From positions 1 through 40,978 of the forward strand of contig JACRAM010000108.1 in NCBI GenBank assembly GCA_016213405.1: a DNA stretch of 40,978 bases. The letters are read 5' to 3'. Made by a program: the position numbers and the translations under genes. Under the pieces are notes generated by a model. That model did not search any database, was not told where the DNA came from, and saw only the letters and a list, made by a program, of their open reading frames with translations. Source of the stretch: Bacteroidota bacterium (lineage in GTDB: Bacteria > Bacteroidota > Bacteroidia > Palsa-948). Below are positions 14,078-22,979 of this stretch, piece by piece (position 1 is the stretch's first letter; every line of letters starts with the position of its first letter).

Positions 14078-16987
14078 ATGAAAAAATTTACATCGCTGTT
14101 TTGTGCTTCCATTATTTCTTTCAGCACAGTGCTGACTTTTGCCGGAAATAAATGCGAAGTAATTATTCCCGGAAGAGATTTATCCAAAATTCCTTTTGTA
14201 ATGACAAAGGGTTTAGTGGACGGAGAGGATTATCTTTCCAAAACCATTATCTTCAGAGTAAAACCCAACTACCGTCAGAACTGCAAAGTAAATTCTGTGG
14301 ATAACATCCTTCCCGTTCAGGATTTCCTGAACGCTATCGGAGCGCAGAACCTTGCCAAGATTTATCCGCACCATGAAATGCCAGCGCAGGAAAGAAATGC
14401 TCTTGGTCAAAAATTAGTTGACCTTTCGCTCATCTATTCTTTCAAATACACTGCCGATATACAACTTGTGAAAGCAATCAACCAGATGAAATCGCTCGGA
14501 TACTTTGAATACGTGGAGCCATGGTATGTTCCGAAAATTCATCTCAATCCAAATGACCCTCAATGGAGTTCGCAATACCATCTTGTAGGCACTGGTGTAG
14601 TGGGAACAGGAAGTATAAATTGTCCAAACGCCTGGAACATTACAACAGGAAGCACAAGTGTGATAATAGGAATAACAGACACCGGAACAGAATTAAATCA
14701 TCCTGATTTAGCTGCAAATCTTTATCACAATACTGGCGATGGTCCGGCAGTAAATGGAGTGGATGATGATGGTGACACATACATTGACAATTACGATGGA
14801 TGGGATGTGGGGATGAATGATAGGGACGTAACATGGCAGGGAGATTCTCATGGCGTTTATACTTCTGGCGATGCCTGTGCAGTCACAAATAATAGTGTGG
14901 GAGTAGCGAGCCCTGGTTTCAATTGCAAATTTTTTATGACAAAGATTGCTGATGCAGGTGGTATTCTGATTGCCGCATATAATGGCATCACTTATGCAGC
15001 CGATCATGGTGCAAAAATCATCAGCAACTCTTGGGGCGGGGGCGGTGGAGGTTCTTATGGTCAAAACATTATTGACTATGCAGTTATCAATAAGAACTGT
15101 GTGGTATTTGCTTCTGCCGGAAACGGTGGCGCTGACCAATTGGTGTATCCTTCTTCCTATAATAATGTATATCGTGTATCATGGACAACCAGTGGCGATG
15201 CAAAATCAGGTTCTTCTGATTACGGAAATGATGTGGATTGGGCGGCTCCAGGAAGTAACATCTTGTCCACAAGTAGTGGAGGAGGTTATGGACCCGTAAG
15301 TGGAACTTCTATGTCTTGTCCTGTTTCAGCTGGTGCTGCAGGTCTCGTTCAATCTCAATTCAATTATACAAATGCTTTTCAGATTGGTGAAAAACTTAAA
15401 CAAACCTGCGATCCGCTGCCGGCTTCTTCTCAATATGTTGCAGGCAAACTCGGCAAAGGGCGCATTGATGTTTACAGCGCACTTACCGTTGCCGCAAAAT
15501 CTCTTATGGCAAACCCTATCACTATTACTGATGGTAATGATGATGTGTTCATGCCCAATGAAAATCTTTCTATCAGTGCGCTGTACACTAATTATCTTGA
15601 CCCTTCAAGCAGTTCTGCTTCCGCAGCGCTTACGGTTGTTTCTGGTCCCGGAACAGTTACTGTCGGCAGTCCCTATTCCATCGGATCATTGGCAACACTT
15701 GGAACCAACTCCCAGTCTGCTCCCTTTACTGTTAACATCCAGTCGGGCGCATTGCCTAACGCGGTTATCCAATTCAAGCTAACAATTACTGACGGCACTT
15801 TTACCGGCAGTCAGTATTTTAGTGTAACAGTAAATGAGGACTATATCAATATTACCATAAATGATGTGTTCACGAGCATTACAAGCAAAGGCAGAATCGG
15901 ATATAATAATGACGGGCAGGCGAATGGTCTCGGATTTGAATATCAATTGCCTTCTCCTGAGAATCTTCTTTACGAAATGAGTTTGATGATTGGAACATCT
16001 TCTACAAAAGTTTCTGATATGTTCCGAGGTGGAGCTACTGGAGATACAGATTTTGGTTCTTTAGCCCGTGTATATCAAGTTACTCCCGCAACAGTTTCAG
16101 ATTTTGATGCAGACGGAAAATTCAATGATGCTCCTGCACCGTCTGCCATTCCCGTTGAAGTGCATCACAGCGCATATGCATGGGTTGCCTCTCCTTACCG
16201 GAAGTTTATTATTGTAAAATATGTTATTAAGAATACGAGCGCAAGTACATTGAATAATATGTATGCGGGTCTGCTTGCCGACTGGGATATTCCCAATGCT
16301 ACTCCGCAAGACAAAGCCGCTTATGATGCCGTTAATAAAATAGGGTATGTGTGGAATCCGAATATTACTGGCCCTTATGCTGCCTTTAAATTACTGACAA
16401 GCGCTGGTGCCACCCATTATGTTGTTGACAACATTGCCGGTGGCGGTGGAGGAATTGACCCTACTGCGGGAACTCCCGCATTCGATACGCAGGAAAAATA
16501 CACAGTACTTTCTACCAATCGTGCTGCCGATGGATTTACTGCCACTGGCGGTGATGTGATGGATTGCATGAGCACTGGTCCGCTTTCAGTGAATGCAGGT
16601 GACAGCGTTATAGTTGCTTTTGCAATCATTGCCGGAGATAATCTAGCAGATATTCAAAATACCGCATGCTATGCACAGCAAAAATGGGATAATACCGGTC
16701 CTTGTGCCACAGGAGTTTCTGAAGTTACAGCAGATAATTTCTGGATGGAGGCATACCCAAACCCTGCCTCCAGCACAGTAAATATCAATTACAATATTGT
16801 TGGCAGTGGCAACGCTTCTCTTAAGCTTGTGAATTCTCTCGGAGAAGTTGTCATGGCATTTGATAACCTCCCGATGGGAAGAAACATGCTCCCTGTAGAT
16901 GTTTCAAAACTCAGTGCAGGAAATTACTTCTGCCAGTTCAAAACAGGCGAGGCGGTTCTGACAAAACAATTTTCAGTTGTGAAATAA
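14078..16987 (+). CDS. Secreted S8 family serine peptidase with T9SS sorting domain (tandem paralog)
   Basis: This 969-aa protein is a close paralog of the preceding one. Signal peptide, pro-region, catalytic domain and the following beta-rich region align almost residue for residue, with Asp201, His258 and Ser411 at identical positions. It lacks the long SprB/PKD-like repeat block. After the shared QNTACYAQQKWDNTGPCATG segment it goes directly to a T9SS domain (MEAYPNPASSTVNINYNIVG, ending KQFSVVK). The gap between the two genes is 73 bp, with no visible terminator, so co-transcription is likely. A clear terminator follows this gene. Export through the outer membrane by T9SS is inferred from the C-terminal domain. 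Confidence 0.93.
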   Translation: MKKFTSLFCASIISFSTVLTFAGNKCEVIIPGRDLSKIPFVMTKGLVDGEDYLSKTIIFRVKPNYRQNCKVNSVDNILPVQDFLNAIGAQNLAKIYPHHEMPAQERNALGQKLVDLSLIYSFKYTADIQLVKAINQMKSLGYFEYVEPWYVPKIHLNPNDPQWSSQYHLVGTGVVGTGSINCPNAWNITTGSTSVIIGITDTGTELNHPDLAANLYHNTGDGPAVNGVDDDGDTYIDNYDGWDVGMNDRDVTWQGDSHGVYTSGDACAVTNNSVGVASPGFNCKFFMTKIADAGGILIAAYNGITYAADHGAKIISNSWGGGGGGSYGQNIIDYAVINKNCVVFASAGNGGADQLVYPSSYNNVYRVSWTTSGDAKSGSSDYGNDVDWAAPGSNILSTSSGGGYGPVSGTSMSCPVSAGAAGLVQSQFNYTNAFQIGEKLKQTCDPLPASSQYVAGKLGKGRIDVYSALTVAAKSLMANPITITDGNDDVFMPNENLSISALYTNYLDPSSSSASAALTVVSGPGTVTVGSPYSIGSLATLGTNSQSAPFTVNIQSGALPNAVIQFKLTITDGTFTGSQYFSVTVNEDYINITINDVFTSITSKGRIGYNNDGQANGLGFEYQLPSPENLLYEMSLMIGTSSTKVSDMFRGGATGDTDFGSLARVYQVTPATVSDFDADGKFNDAPAPSAIPVEVHHSAYAWVASPYRKFIIVKYVIKNTSASTLNNMYAGLLADWDIPNATPQDKAAYDAVNKIGYVWNPNITGPYAAFKLLTSAGATHYVVDNIAGGGGGIDPTAGTPAFDTQEKYTVLSTNRAADGFTATGGDVMDCMSTGPLSVNAGDSVIVAFAIIAGDNLADIQNTACYAQQKWDNTGPCATGVSEVTADNFWMEAYPNPASSTVNINYNIVGSGNASLKLVNSLGEVVMAFDNLPMGRNMLPVDVSKLSAGNYFCQFKTGEAVLTKQFSVVK

Positions 16988-17009
16988 TTCTAGAATTAGT
17001 CAATAAGAA

Positions 17010-17040
17010 AACCCTGACACATACTGTCGGGGTTTTTTAT
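17010..17040 (+). terminator. Rho-independent terminator after the subtilase pair
   Basis: The stem AACCCTGACA (17010-17019) / TGTCGGGGTT (17025-17034) has ten pairs with one G-U and a five-base loop CATAC. It runs directly into a T-rich tract. Confidence 0.85.
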
Positions 17041-17079
17041 TTTATGTAAATTCGTTTTCGCAAAATAAACCTTACACCT

Positions 17080-19350
17080 ATGGCATTCGATATTTCAATG
17101 ATTCAGAAACTTTATGCAGGGCTTCCTGCTAAAGTAGCAGCAGCACGAAAATCAGTAGGGCGCCCGCTTACTCTCACAGAAAAAATTTTGTATTCGCATC
17201 TGGATTTGTCCTCTCCCCTTAGGGAAGAGTTAGAGAGAGGCTCCTCGTATGTTGATTTTAATCCCGACAGAGTAGCCATGCAGGATGCCACCGCACAAAT
17301 GGCGCTGCTTCAGTTCATGCAGGCAGGAAGAAAAAAAGTTGCTGTTCCGAGTACCGTTCATTGCGACCATTTGATTGTCGCCCAATCCGGAGCCCAAAAA
17401 GATTTAGAACGCGCTGTAAAAGTGAATGAAGAAGTGTATGCTTTTCTTTCCTCTGTTTCGAATAAATACGGAATAGGTTTCTGGAAACCTGGCGCAGGTA
17501 TTATTCACCAAGTGCTTTTAGAAAATTATGCATTCCCGGGTGGAATGATGATTGGAACCGATTCTCATACCGTAAATGCAGGTGGATTGGGAATGATTGC
17601 GATTGGAGTTGGCGGAGCGGATGCCTGCGATGTGATGGCCGGACTTCCATGGGAATTAAAAATGCCGAAACTCATTGGTGTAAAGCTCACCGGAAAATTA
17701 AGCGGATGGACTTCATCAAAAGATGTTATCCTGAAAGTGGCGGGGATTCTTACTGTGAAAGGCGGCACCGATGCCATTGTTGAATATTTTGGCGAAGGCG
17801 CGGATTCGCTTTCCTGCACAGGCAAAGGAACTATTTGCAACATGGGTGCTGAAATTGGCGCAACTACTTCTGTTTTCTGTTACGATGAAAAAATGTCGGC
17901 ATACTTAAAAGGAACTTCCAGAAAAGATGTGTCGGAACTAGCGGATAAAGTAAAAGAACATCTTCGCGGAGATAAAGAAGTATATCAGCATCCTGAAAAA
18001 TATTTTGACCAAGTGATTGAAATAAATCTTTCAGAACTCGAACCCCACATTAATGGCCCGTTCACTCCTGATCTGGCATGGCCTCTTTCAAAATTTGCAG
18101 AAGCAGTGAAGAAAAATAATTGGCCCGCAAAACTCGATGTCGGATTGATTGGTTCCTGCACCAATTCTTCTTACGAAGATATTTCACGCGCTGCTTCTCT
18201 TGCAAAATCGGCAGTTGACAAAGGGTTGAAAGCAAAATCGGAATTTACCATTACGCCCGGTTCTGAACTGGTCCGCTATACGGTGGAACGTGATGGTTAT
18301 CTCGACATTTTTGAAAAAATGGGAGGAGTTGTCCTTGCCAATGCCTGTGGTCCTTGCATTGGTCAATGGTCCCGCCATTCGGACGACCCGAACAGAAAAA
18401 ATTCCATCATCACTTCCTTCAACAGAAATTTTGCGAAGCGCAATGACGGAAATCCCAACACACACGCGTTTGTTGCTTCTCCCGAAATCGTTACAGCGCT
18501 GGCACTCGCAGGAGATTTGACTTTTAATCCTATTACCGATTTTCTCACAAATGAAAAAGGAGAAAAAGTAAAGCTCTCTGAACCGAGCGGTTTAGAACTT
18601 CCTCCGAAAGGTTTTGATGTGAAAGATGCCGGCTATCAGGAACCCGCTAAGGACGGAAGCAATGTGGAGGTGAAAGTAAAACCAAGTTCTGACCGCCTGC
18701 AATTGCTCGACCCATTTTCTGCATGGGAGGGTGCCGATATTAAAGGACTGAAACTTTTAATTAAAGCAAAAGGAAAATGTACCACCGATCACATTTCAAT
18801 GGCAGGACCATGGCTGAAGTATCGCGGGCATCTTGATAATATTTCAAACAACATGCTGATTGGAGCTGTGAATGCTTACAATGAAAAAACAAATTCAGTT
18901 AAGAATCAACTCAGCAATCAATACGATGAAGTTCCAAAAATTCAGCGTGCGTATAAAGCAGCACACATCGGCTCAATCATAGTAGGTGATGAAAATTACG
19001 GAGAAGGAAGTTCGCGCGAGCACGCTGCGATGGAGCCAAGGCATTTGGGAGTTCGTGCCGTGTTGGTAAAATCTTTTGCGCGCATTCACGAAACAAATCT
19101 GAAAAAGCAGGGAATGCTTGCGCTCACATTTGCCAATAAAGATGATTACAACAAAATTCAGGAAGATGACACCATTGATATTCTCGGCTTAACTGAATTC
19201 ACGCCCGGAAAACAATTACAATTAGTCCTTCATCACAGCAAGGGCGACCACGAAATCATAAAAGTGAATCATTCGTACAACGCGCAGCAAATTGAATGGT
19301 TCAAAGCAGGAGGCGCACTGAATATTATCCGCTCGAACGTGAAAGCGTAA
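17080..19350 (+). CDS. acnA: Aconitate hydratase
   Basis: Aconitase interconverts citrate and isocitrate in the TCA cycle in the cytoplasm using a [4Fe-4S] cluster. The cluster ligands are visible: Cys360 in [11 protein letters not shown], and Cys423 and Cys426 in [31 protein letters not shown] and the C-terminal swivel region with [20 protein letters not shown] are also typical. The length of 756 aa fits the mitochondrial-type aconitases of Bacteroidota. Residues about 43-54 ([12 protein letters not shown]) are encoded by a degenerate C-rich palindrome and may replace the usual loop before [20 protein letters not shown]. The gene symbol is by function, and the AcnA/AcnB naming is not certain. 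It starts 40 bases after a terminator. Confidence 0.96.
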   Translation: MAFDISMIQKLYAGLPAKVAAARKSVGRPLTLTEKILYSHLDLSSPLREELERGSSYVDFNPDRVAMQDATAQMALLQFMQAGRKKVAVPSTVHCDHLIVAQSGAQKDLERAVKVNEEVYAFLSSVSNKYGIGFWKPGAGIIHQVLLENYAFPGGMMIGTDSHTVNAGGLGMIAIGVGGADACDVMAGLPWELKMPKLIGVKLTGKLSGWTSSKDVILKVAGILTVKGGTDAIVEYFGEGADSLSCTGKGTICNMGAEIGATTSVFCYDEKMSAYLKGTSRKDVSELADKVKEHLRGDKEVYQHPEKYFDQVIEINLSELEPHINGPFTPDLAWPLSKFAEAVKKNNWPAKLDVGLIGSCTNSSYEDISRAASLAKSAVDKGLKAKSEFTITPGSELVRYTVERDGYLDIFEKMGGVVLANACGPCIGQWSRHSDDPNRKNSIITSFNRNFAKRNDGNPNTHAFVASPEIVTALALAGDLTFNPITDFLTNEKGEKVKLSEPSGLELPPKGFDVKDAGYQEPAKDGSNVEVKVKPSSDRLQLLDPFSAWEGADIKGLKLLIKAKGKCTTDHISMAGPWLKYRGHLDNISNNMLIGAVNAYNEKTNSVKNQLSNQYDEVPKIQRAYKAAHIGSIIVGDENYGEGSSREHAAMEPRHLGVRAVLVKSFARIHETNLKKQGMLALTFANKDDYNKIQEDDTIDILGLTEFTPGKQLQLVLHHSKGDHEIIKVNHSYNAQQIEWFKAGGALNIIRSNVKA
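17208..17244 (-). repeat. Degenerate C-rich hairpin repeat, copy 12, inside acnA
   Basis: CTCTCCCC-TTA-GGGAAGAG forms an eight-pair stem with one mismatch, followed by TTAGAGAGAGGCT. The layout matches the inverted form of the family (copies 2 and 10), but it is more diverged. It keeps the frame. Confidence 0.5.
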
Positions 19351-19355
19351 CAGCA

Positions 19356-20453
19356 ATGAGAAAATTATTACCGGTTCTCATTTGCATAGTGCCAATTGCC
19401 TGTTGCCAATTGGTTTTCTCCCAGCAGTCAACTGTCGTCTCTGCTTCTGCTTTCTCTGTTGATACCAGCAGGATAGACACCAACTACCTTAAATTTTATA
19501 AAGACAAACTCATACTTGCTCTTTGGCAATCGGAAAGGCGGTTTGATATTACCATCTCTCAGAAAATGTTTCCTGATTCAGGAATGTCAACCATCAATTA
19601 CATCGCAAACGCCAATCAGGTTTCAGGAATTTCTCTGGACTATGATATTCTTTCTCTTGCATTCGGCTACCGTTCGGTTCCTTCTGTGGATAAAAGAAAA
19701 GGCAATACCGATTATCTTGATTTAGGTTTGAATATTAACACCAGCGGATTTCGTTTCGAAAACAGTTACAGGCGTTACACGGGATTTTATGACAACAACA
19801 CCACGAAATACATTCATCCGTTTACTGATTCCACACCGTATTTTCAGAATCCCAATATGAACATCAGCCAGGTTAAATCAAAACTGATTTATACTATTTC
19901 TCATAAACGATTTTCTTTGAGCGGTGCTTACGCGAATGTAAAACGCCAGGTGAAATCAGCCGGTTCGGTGCTGCTGGTATATAATTTTTACGGACTCTCT
20001 ATGTATTCTGATTCTTCCATTATCCCTCCCCCGCTTCAGAATTTTTACGGTCCCATCTGGGATGGTTTCAACAAAATGAACATATATGCTTACTCTGCCG
20101 GAGCGGGCTATACAAGGACATTTGTCTTCTGGAAAAAATTTTATTTCAACTTTTTGTTTGCGCTGGGTTATGAAAGACAGTACCGGCATTATTATATTTA
20201 TCCTGAAAACGTTCAATACAGTTACTGGAAAACCTGGTTTGCCGGAGACTGGCGAACTTCTGTCGGATGGAATGGAAAACGATTTTTCATCCGCGCCACC
20301 AGCACCTATGACCTGAATAATTATGAATCAACTGCCTTGAATTTTAAAATGAAATTCTTTGCCGGCTCTTTTGATCTGGGCTGGAGATTCAAATTCAGAG
20401 TTCCAAAGCCCTATCGGAAATTTCAGGAGACAAAGGTGTATAAGATGCTGTAA
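19356..20453 (+). CDS. DUF4421 domain-containing outer-membrane-type protein
   Basis: The 365-aa product begins with a signal peptide (MRKLLPVLICIVPIACC, then QLVFSQQ). The segment FYKDKLILALWQSERRFDIT and the later SGISLDYDILSLAFGYR correspond to DUF4421, a Bacteroidota family with alternating beta strands suggesting an outer-membrane barrel. It is rich in Tyr/Phe/Trp and ends in aromatic strands. No function is known to me. The ATG at 19356 is preferred because it starts the signal peptide. It begins 5 bases after the acnA stop, so it may be co-transcribed. Its signal peptide contains a duplicated GCCAATTG motif. Confidence 0.8.
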   Translation: MRKLLPVLICIVPIACCQLVFSQQSTVVSASAFSVDTSRIDTNYLKFYKDKLILALWQSERRFDITISQKMFPDSGMSTINYIANANQVSGISLDYDILSLAFGYRSVPSVDKRKGNTDYLDLGLNINTSGFRFENSYRRYTGFYDNNTTKYIHPFTDSTPYFQNPNMNISQVKSKLIYTISHKRFSLSGAYANVKRQVKSAGSVLLVYNFYGLSMYSDSSIIPPPLQNFYGPIWDGFNKMNIYAYSAGAGYTRTFVFWKKFYFNFLFALGYERQYRHYYIYPENVQYSYWKTWFAGDWRTSVGWNGKRFFIRATSTYDLNNYESTALNFKMKFFAGSFDLGWRFKFRVPKPYRKFQETKVYKML

Positions 20454-20562
20454 ACAGATTCTTCCCTTTCTTCATAGTACAATATTCTTTTTGTTTGTCC
20501 GTTTTATGGAAATTATGTTCCATTGTCATCCTGCATAAAACCTTTCTTAAAACCAACTTCCA

Positions 20563-21534
20563 ATGAAAAAACTTTTCACTATCGCTTTGCTGGGCTTAGC
20601 AGCCATAAGCAATGCACAGTACAATTCAAAAAACCTTACCATTCACGAAAGCACCATTACGCAGTTCACTTACAAGAACCTCCGCCTGTTTCCCATTTAT
20701 GCGAATGAAGCGTTTATGGATGCGCATAAAGACATTGGAAAATATATTTCCTTACAAAAAGCGCTGGAAGGAAAAAAAGTGGCAATCACCGAAACAGTTA
20801 ATAATACGCACGGTGAACAATCCGGAAGTGCAACCGTAAATACTCTTTTTATAGAAAACACTTCTACTGATTCTATTTTCCTGATGGCGGGAGAAATAGT
20901 GAAAGGCGGGCAGCAGGACAGGGTGCTGGCTCAGGATATGATCCTGCCTCCTAAAAGCGGCAAGAAAGATATTTCTGTCTTTTGTGTTGAACACGGGCGA
21001 TGGAGTTATTCCGATGAATCTGCAAAAGCAAATAATACTTTCTACGGATATTCTAAAGTAACCAGCAATAACATACGCAAAACTGCCATTGTGGAGAAAA
21101 GCCAGCAGGGGGTTTGGGATAAAGTGGCGGATGTAACATCAAAAAATTCTGCAGCAACTGAAACAGGCACTTATACAGCACTTGATACTTCTAAAAAATA
21201 TAACAACGAGTTGAACGGCTATACCGACTTTTTCAAAGCCGCTCTGAAAACACAAAGCAATGTGATAGGCGTTGTTGCCTGCACGGGCGATAAAGTGATA
21301 GGATGCGATATGTTTGCAACAGCGGTTATGTTTAACGAACATCTGGATGGTTTGCTGAACGCCTATACTACCGAAGCCATGACCAACGGCTCATCTGCAA
21401 AAGCGGAATATAAAACAGTGCAAAGTTATCTTGATAACATATTAAGCGATGAAAGCAAACAGGAAGAAAACGTAAAGAAAAAAGGGACCTTGCTGAAAAG
21501 CAAAGACAAAAAACTGCATATGGCTACTTTCTGA
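20563..21534 (+). CDS. DUF6569 (ARPP-1-type) secreted protein
   Basis: This 323-aa protein has a signal peptide (MKKLFTIALLGLAAISNA). The central stretch SIFLMAGEIVKGGQQDRVLA followed by QDMILPPKSGK, with the GGxQxR core, resembles the ARPP-1/DUF6569 family. The segment EHGRWSY and the late VIGVVACTGDKVIGCDMFAT fit the same family. No enzymatic function is established to my knowledge. It is separated from the DUF4421 gene by 109 bp with no obvious terminator, and it converges on the decarboxylase gene. I am fairly sure of the family and unsure of any role. Confidence 0.75.
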   Translation: MKKLFTIALLGLAAISNAQYNSKNLTIHESTITQFTYKNLRLFPIYANEAFMDAHKDIGKYISLQKALEGKKVAITETVNNTHGEQSGSATVNTLFIENTSTDSIFLMAGEIVKGGQQDRVLAQDMILPPKSGKKDISVFCVEHGRWSYSDESAKANNTFYGYSKVTSNNIRKTAIVEKSQQGVWDKVADVTSKNSAATETGTYTALDTSKKYNNELNGYTDFFKAALKTQSNVIGVVACTGDKVIGCDMFATAVMFNEHLDGLLNAYTTEAMTNGSSAKAEYKTVQSYLDNILSDESKQEENVKKKGTLLKSKDKKLHMATF

Positions 21535-21536
21535 AA

Positions 21537-22973
21537 TCACTTTTCGGGTTTTTTTACTTTCTCGTTGAGTATCTGCAAAAGCAAATCCACTTCTCTCAAA
21601 TGCGTGCGAAATGCCAGACAGGCAAAACGCAATGTGAATTTATTGCCCAGCATGGTTGATGAAATAAAAATTCTTCCGTCAGCCACCACCGCTTCCAACA
21701 ATTTTTTATTGAACGCATTAATATCTCCCCTCTTCGGAATCCATCTGTAAGTGCAAACAGAAAGTTCCGGCTCCGGTCCAACTTCAAATCCTGACTTTTG
21801 AATTTCTCTATGAAAATATTTGGCGAGAAGAAGTTTCTCTTCCAGACATGCACGAAATGGTTTCACACCCATCAGTTTCAACGGAAGCCATAAACGCAAT
21901 CCGCGAAAATGTTTGGTGAGTTCAGGAGACAGATCAGCCGGAGAAAGTTCATCGGCACCTTCAATCGCGTCTTGTAAATATTGCGCCTGATAATAATGTG
22001 ACTTCTGTAAATGCTTCACATCACGAACAAGAATAACTCCTAAACCGTATGGAAGAAATAATCCTTTGTGCGGATCAATGACAAGAGAATCTGCCATCTC
22101 CATTCCTTTCAGTTTCTTTTTTCCTTCATCCGTAAGAACAAAAAATCCACCGTAAGCCGCGTCAATGTGGTACCAGAGATTATTTTTTCCTGCAATTGTT
22201 CCGATTTCTTCCAGCGGATCAATTGCGCCCGTATCGGTTGTTCCCGCGGAAGCGATGACAAGAAAAGGATTTAGTTTATTCTGCCAGTCAAGTGAAATTA
22301 ATTTTTCAAGTTCTTTTATATCCATTTTGAATCTCTCATCCATAGGTACGTGGCGAATCACACATTCATTCAGTCCCGCTATGCGGATTGCTTTATCCAC
22401 AGAATGATGAACTTGTTTGGTCAGATAAATTACGCTCTTGGTAATGTTGGACGAAGAAATATTTTTCGCGTCACGCGCAGTAACAATTCCCATCAGATTG
22501 GCAAGCGAACCTCCTGAAGTCAGATTGCCTCCTGCGTTTTTCGAAAATCCAACAACTTCTGCCATCCATTTGATGAGCATATTTTCCATTCGCACAGCAC
22601 CGGGACTTGCGTAAAAAACTCCTGCGTAACGATTAAAAATATCCGCAAGATAATCTCCGAGCGCAGAAAAATAAATTCCTCCTCCGGGAATGTAAGCAAG
22701 GTGTCCACCCGAAGCAGGATTCAGTCCCGGATAATCAACATTCTTCTCAATCAGTTTAATTGCCTTATCAATATCAATCGGCTTTTCAGAAATTGGAGAT
22801 TCGAGCAAATCAATTCCTTTCCCGATAGTTACATTATACGCTTTTATCTTTTCAATATCGTTCAGAAATTTTTCGCTATACGAAACTACTTTCCTGCGAA
22901 CTTCTTTCCGTTCGCCCGGAGAGGGCTCAAGAAGGCGGGAAATCTTTTCGAGTTCTTTAATTCTTTTTATCAT
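21537..22973 (-). CDS. Pyridoxal-phosphate-dependent decarboxylase (group II, aromatic-amino-acid type)
   Basis: The 478-aa protein is a fold-type I PLP enzyme. HIDAAYGGFF contains the PLP-binding Asp. SLVIDPHKGLFLPYGLG contains the Schiff-base Lys, here in HKG rather than the HKW seen in many decarboxylases. NLTSGGSLANLMGIVTARDA is the phosphate-binding region. Family members decarboxylate aromatic amino acids, glutamate or related substrates, and the substrate cannot be read from the sequence. The gene lies 6 bases downstream of an S9 peptidase, suggesting one operon, perhaps linking peptide breakdown to amino-acid use. It converges with the DUF6569 gene, 2 bases apart. Confidence 0.85.
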   Translation of the reverse strand: MIKRIKELEKISRLLEPSPGERKEVRRKVVSYSEKFLNDIEKIKAYNVTIGKGIDLLESPISEKPIDIDKAIKLIEKNVDYPGLNPASGGHLAYIPGGGIYFSALGDYLADIFNRYAGVFYASPGAVRMENMLIKWMAEVVGFSKNAGGNLTSGGSLANLMGIVTARDAKNISSSNITKSVIYLTKQVHHSVDKAIRIAGLNECVIRHVPMDERFKMDIKELEKLISLDWQNKLNPFLVIASAGTTDTGAIDPLEEIGTIAGKNNLWYHIDAAYGGFFVLTDEGKKKLKGMEMADSLVIDPHKGLFLPYGLGVILVRDVKHLQKSHYYQAQYLQDAIEGADELSPADLSPELTKHFRGLRLWLPLKLMGVKPFRACLEEKLLLAKYFHREIQKSGFEVGPEPELSVCTYRWIPKRGDINAFNKKLLEAVVADGRIFISSTMLGNKFTLRFACLAFRTHLREVDLLLQILNEKVKKPEK

Positions 22974-22979
22974 ACTCTG

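Noticed and set aside
9949-16987. Assembly duplication of one subtilase gene
   Set aside because: The copies differ at many codons and have different C-terminal halves, so they are genuine paralogs.
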